Source: Alphaproteobacteria bacterium (GTDB taxonomy: Bacteria; Pseudomonadota; Alphaproteobacteria; JAEULC01). Taken from it: DNA of 5,816 bases. The stretch lies in assembly GCA_020851015.1 (NCBI GenBank), contig JADZDN010000065.1, forward strand, positions 1-5,816. Direction: 5' to 3'. Shown here piece after piece: positions 5,732-5,816 of this stretch. The notes under the pieces were generated by a model that searched no databases, was not told the DNA's origin, and worked only from the letters and a program-made list of their open reading frames with translations. A program made the translations under genes and the position numbers. The first letter of the stretch is position 1. Every line of letters begins with the position of its first letter.

Positions 5732-5816
5732 ATGGATGGGATAACGAAATACGTCTTCCGCCAGGTGGGGACCGTGATGTTTTTCATCGCGACGTGCCTG
5801 ACCCTGGCGATCTGGC
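5732..5816 (+). CDS. lptF: Inner-membrane protein, probably LPS export permease LptF (5' end only)
   Basis: Only the first 28 codons are present, and the frame is open to the window edge. The start MDGITKYVFRQVGTVMFFIA has the LptF/LptG pattern: a short cytoplasmic lead with a [KR]Y-x2-R-Q motif, then a first membrane segment (from about residue 14) ending in TLAIW. LptF with LptG and LptB forms the ABC transporter that extracts lipopolysaccharide from the inner membrane. Position supports this, because lptF is found divergent from pepA in many proteobacteria. The ATG at 5732 is the first in frame after an upstream stop at 5705. AAGGA (5710-5714) is 17 bases away, too far for a normal ribosome site. 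LptG or another membrane protein remains possible because so little is visible. Confidence 0.6.
   Translation, partial: MDGITKYVFRQVGTVMFFIATCLTLAIW

Noticed and set aside
1..5816. CRISPR array, tRNA, rRNA, insertion sequence or phage genes
   Set aside because: No regularly spaced repeats, no tRNA- or rRNA-like stretches and no transposase or integrase motifs were seen on either strand.

Overview
The window is GC-rich bacterial DNA, most probably from an alphaproteobacterium. Three things suggest this: palindromic repeats built on the CGTCATGGCCGG...CCGGCCATCC theme that is widespread in that class, a CtrA-like TTAACCA box in the only AT-rich stretch, and an envelope gene order centred on pepA and an lptF-like permease. 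A member of the Rhodospirillales/Hyphomicrobiales is a reasonable guess, but genus cannot be read from the sequence.

Layout, left to right. Positions 1-232 are non-coding and hold a C-run/G-run hairpin with a strong G-quadruplex motif on the minus strand, then a degenerate palindromic repeat. Next is pepA (minus strand), a complete leucyl aminopeptidase with all M17 active-site residues. Then comes a minus-strand gene for a membrane-anchored SGNH-like protein. An intergenic region of about 240 bases follows (2916-3157), occupied mainly by a paired inverted repeat element and then a perfect 7-bp dyad. A plus-strand NAD(P)-dependent epimerase/dehydratase comes next. It converges on a minus-strand MBOAT (AlgI-type) O-acyltransferase, and the two genes share the palindromic stop CTAG. 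A 331-base upstream region with several hairpins and a CtrA-like box follows. The window ends with the first 28 codons of a plus-strand inner-membrane protein, probably the LPS-export permease LptF.

How the genes may work together. MBOAT proteins of the AlgI/DltB/PatA type pass acyl groups across the inner membrane, and a periplasmic SGNH/AlgX/DltD-like partner usually finishes the transfer to a glycan. Here both partners are present on the same strand, but a sugar-nucleotide-dehydratase-like gene on the opposite strand and a repeat element separate them. The three genes sit between pepA and lptF, which are divergent neighbours in many proteobacteria, so they look like an inserted cell-surface acylation module. 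The acceptor (LPS O-antigen, exopolysaccharide or other) is not shown by the sequence. No mobile-element gene, CRISPR array, tRNA or rRNA was seen.
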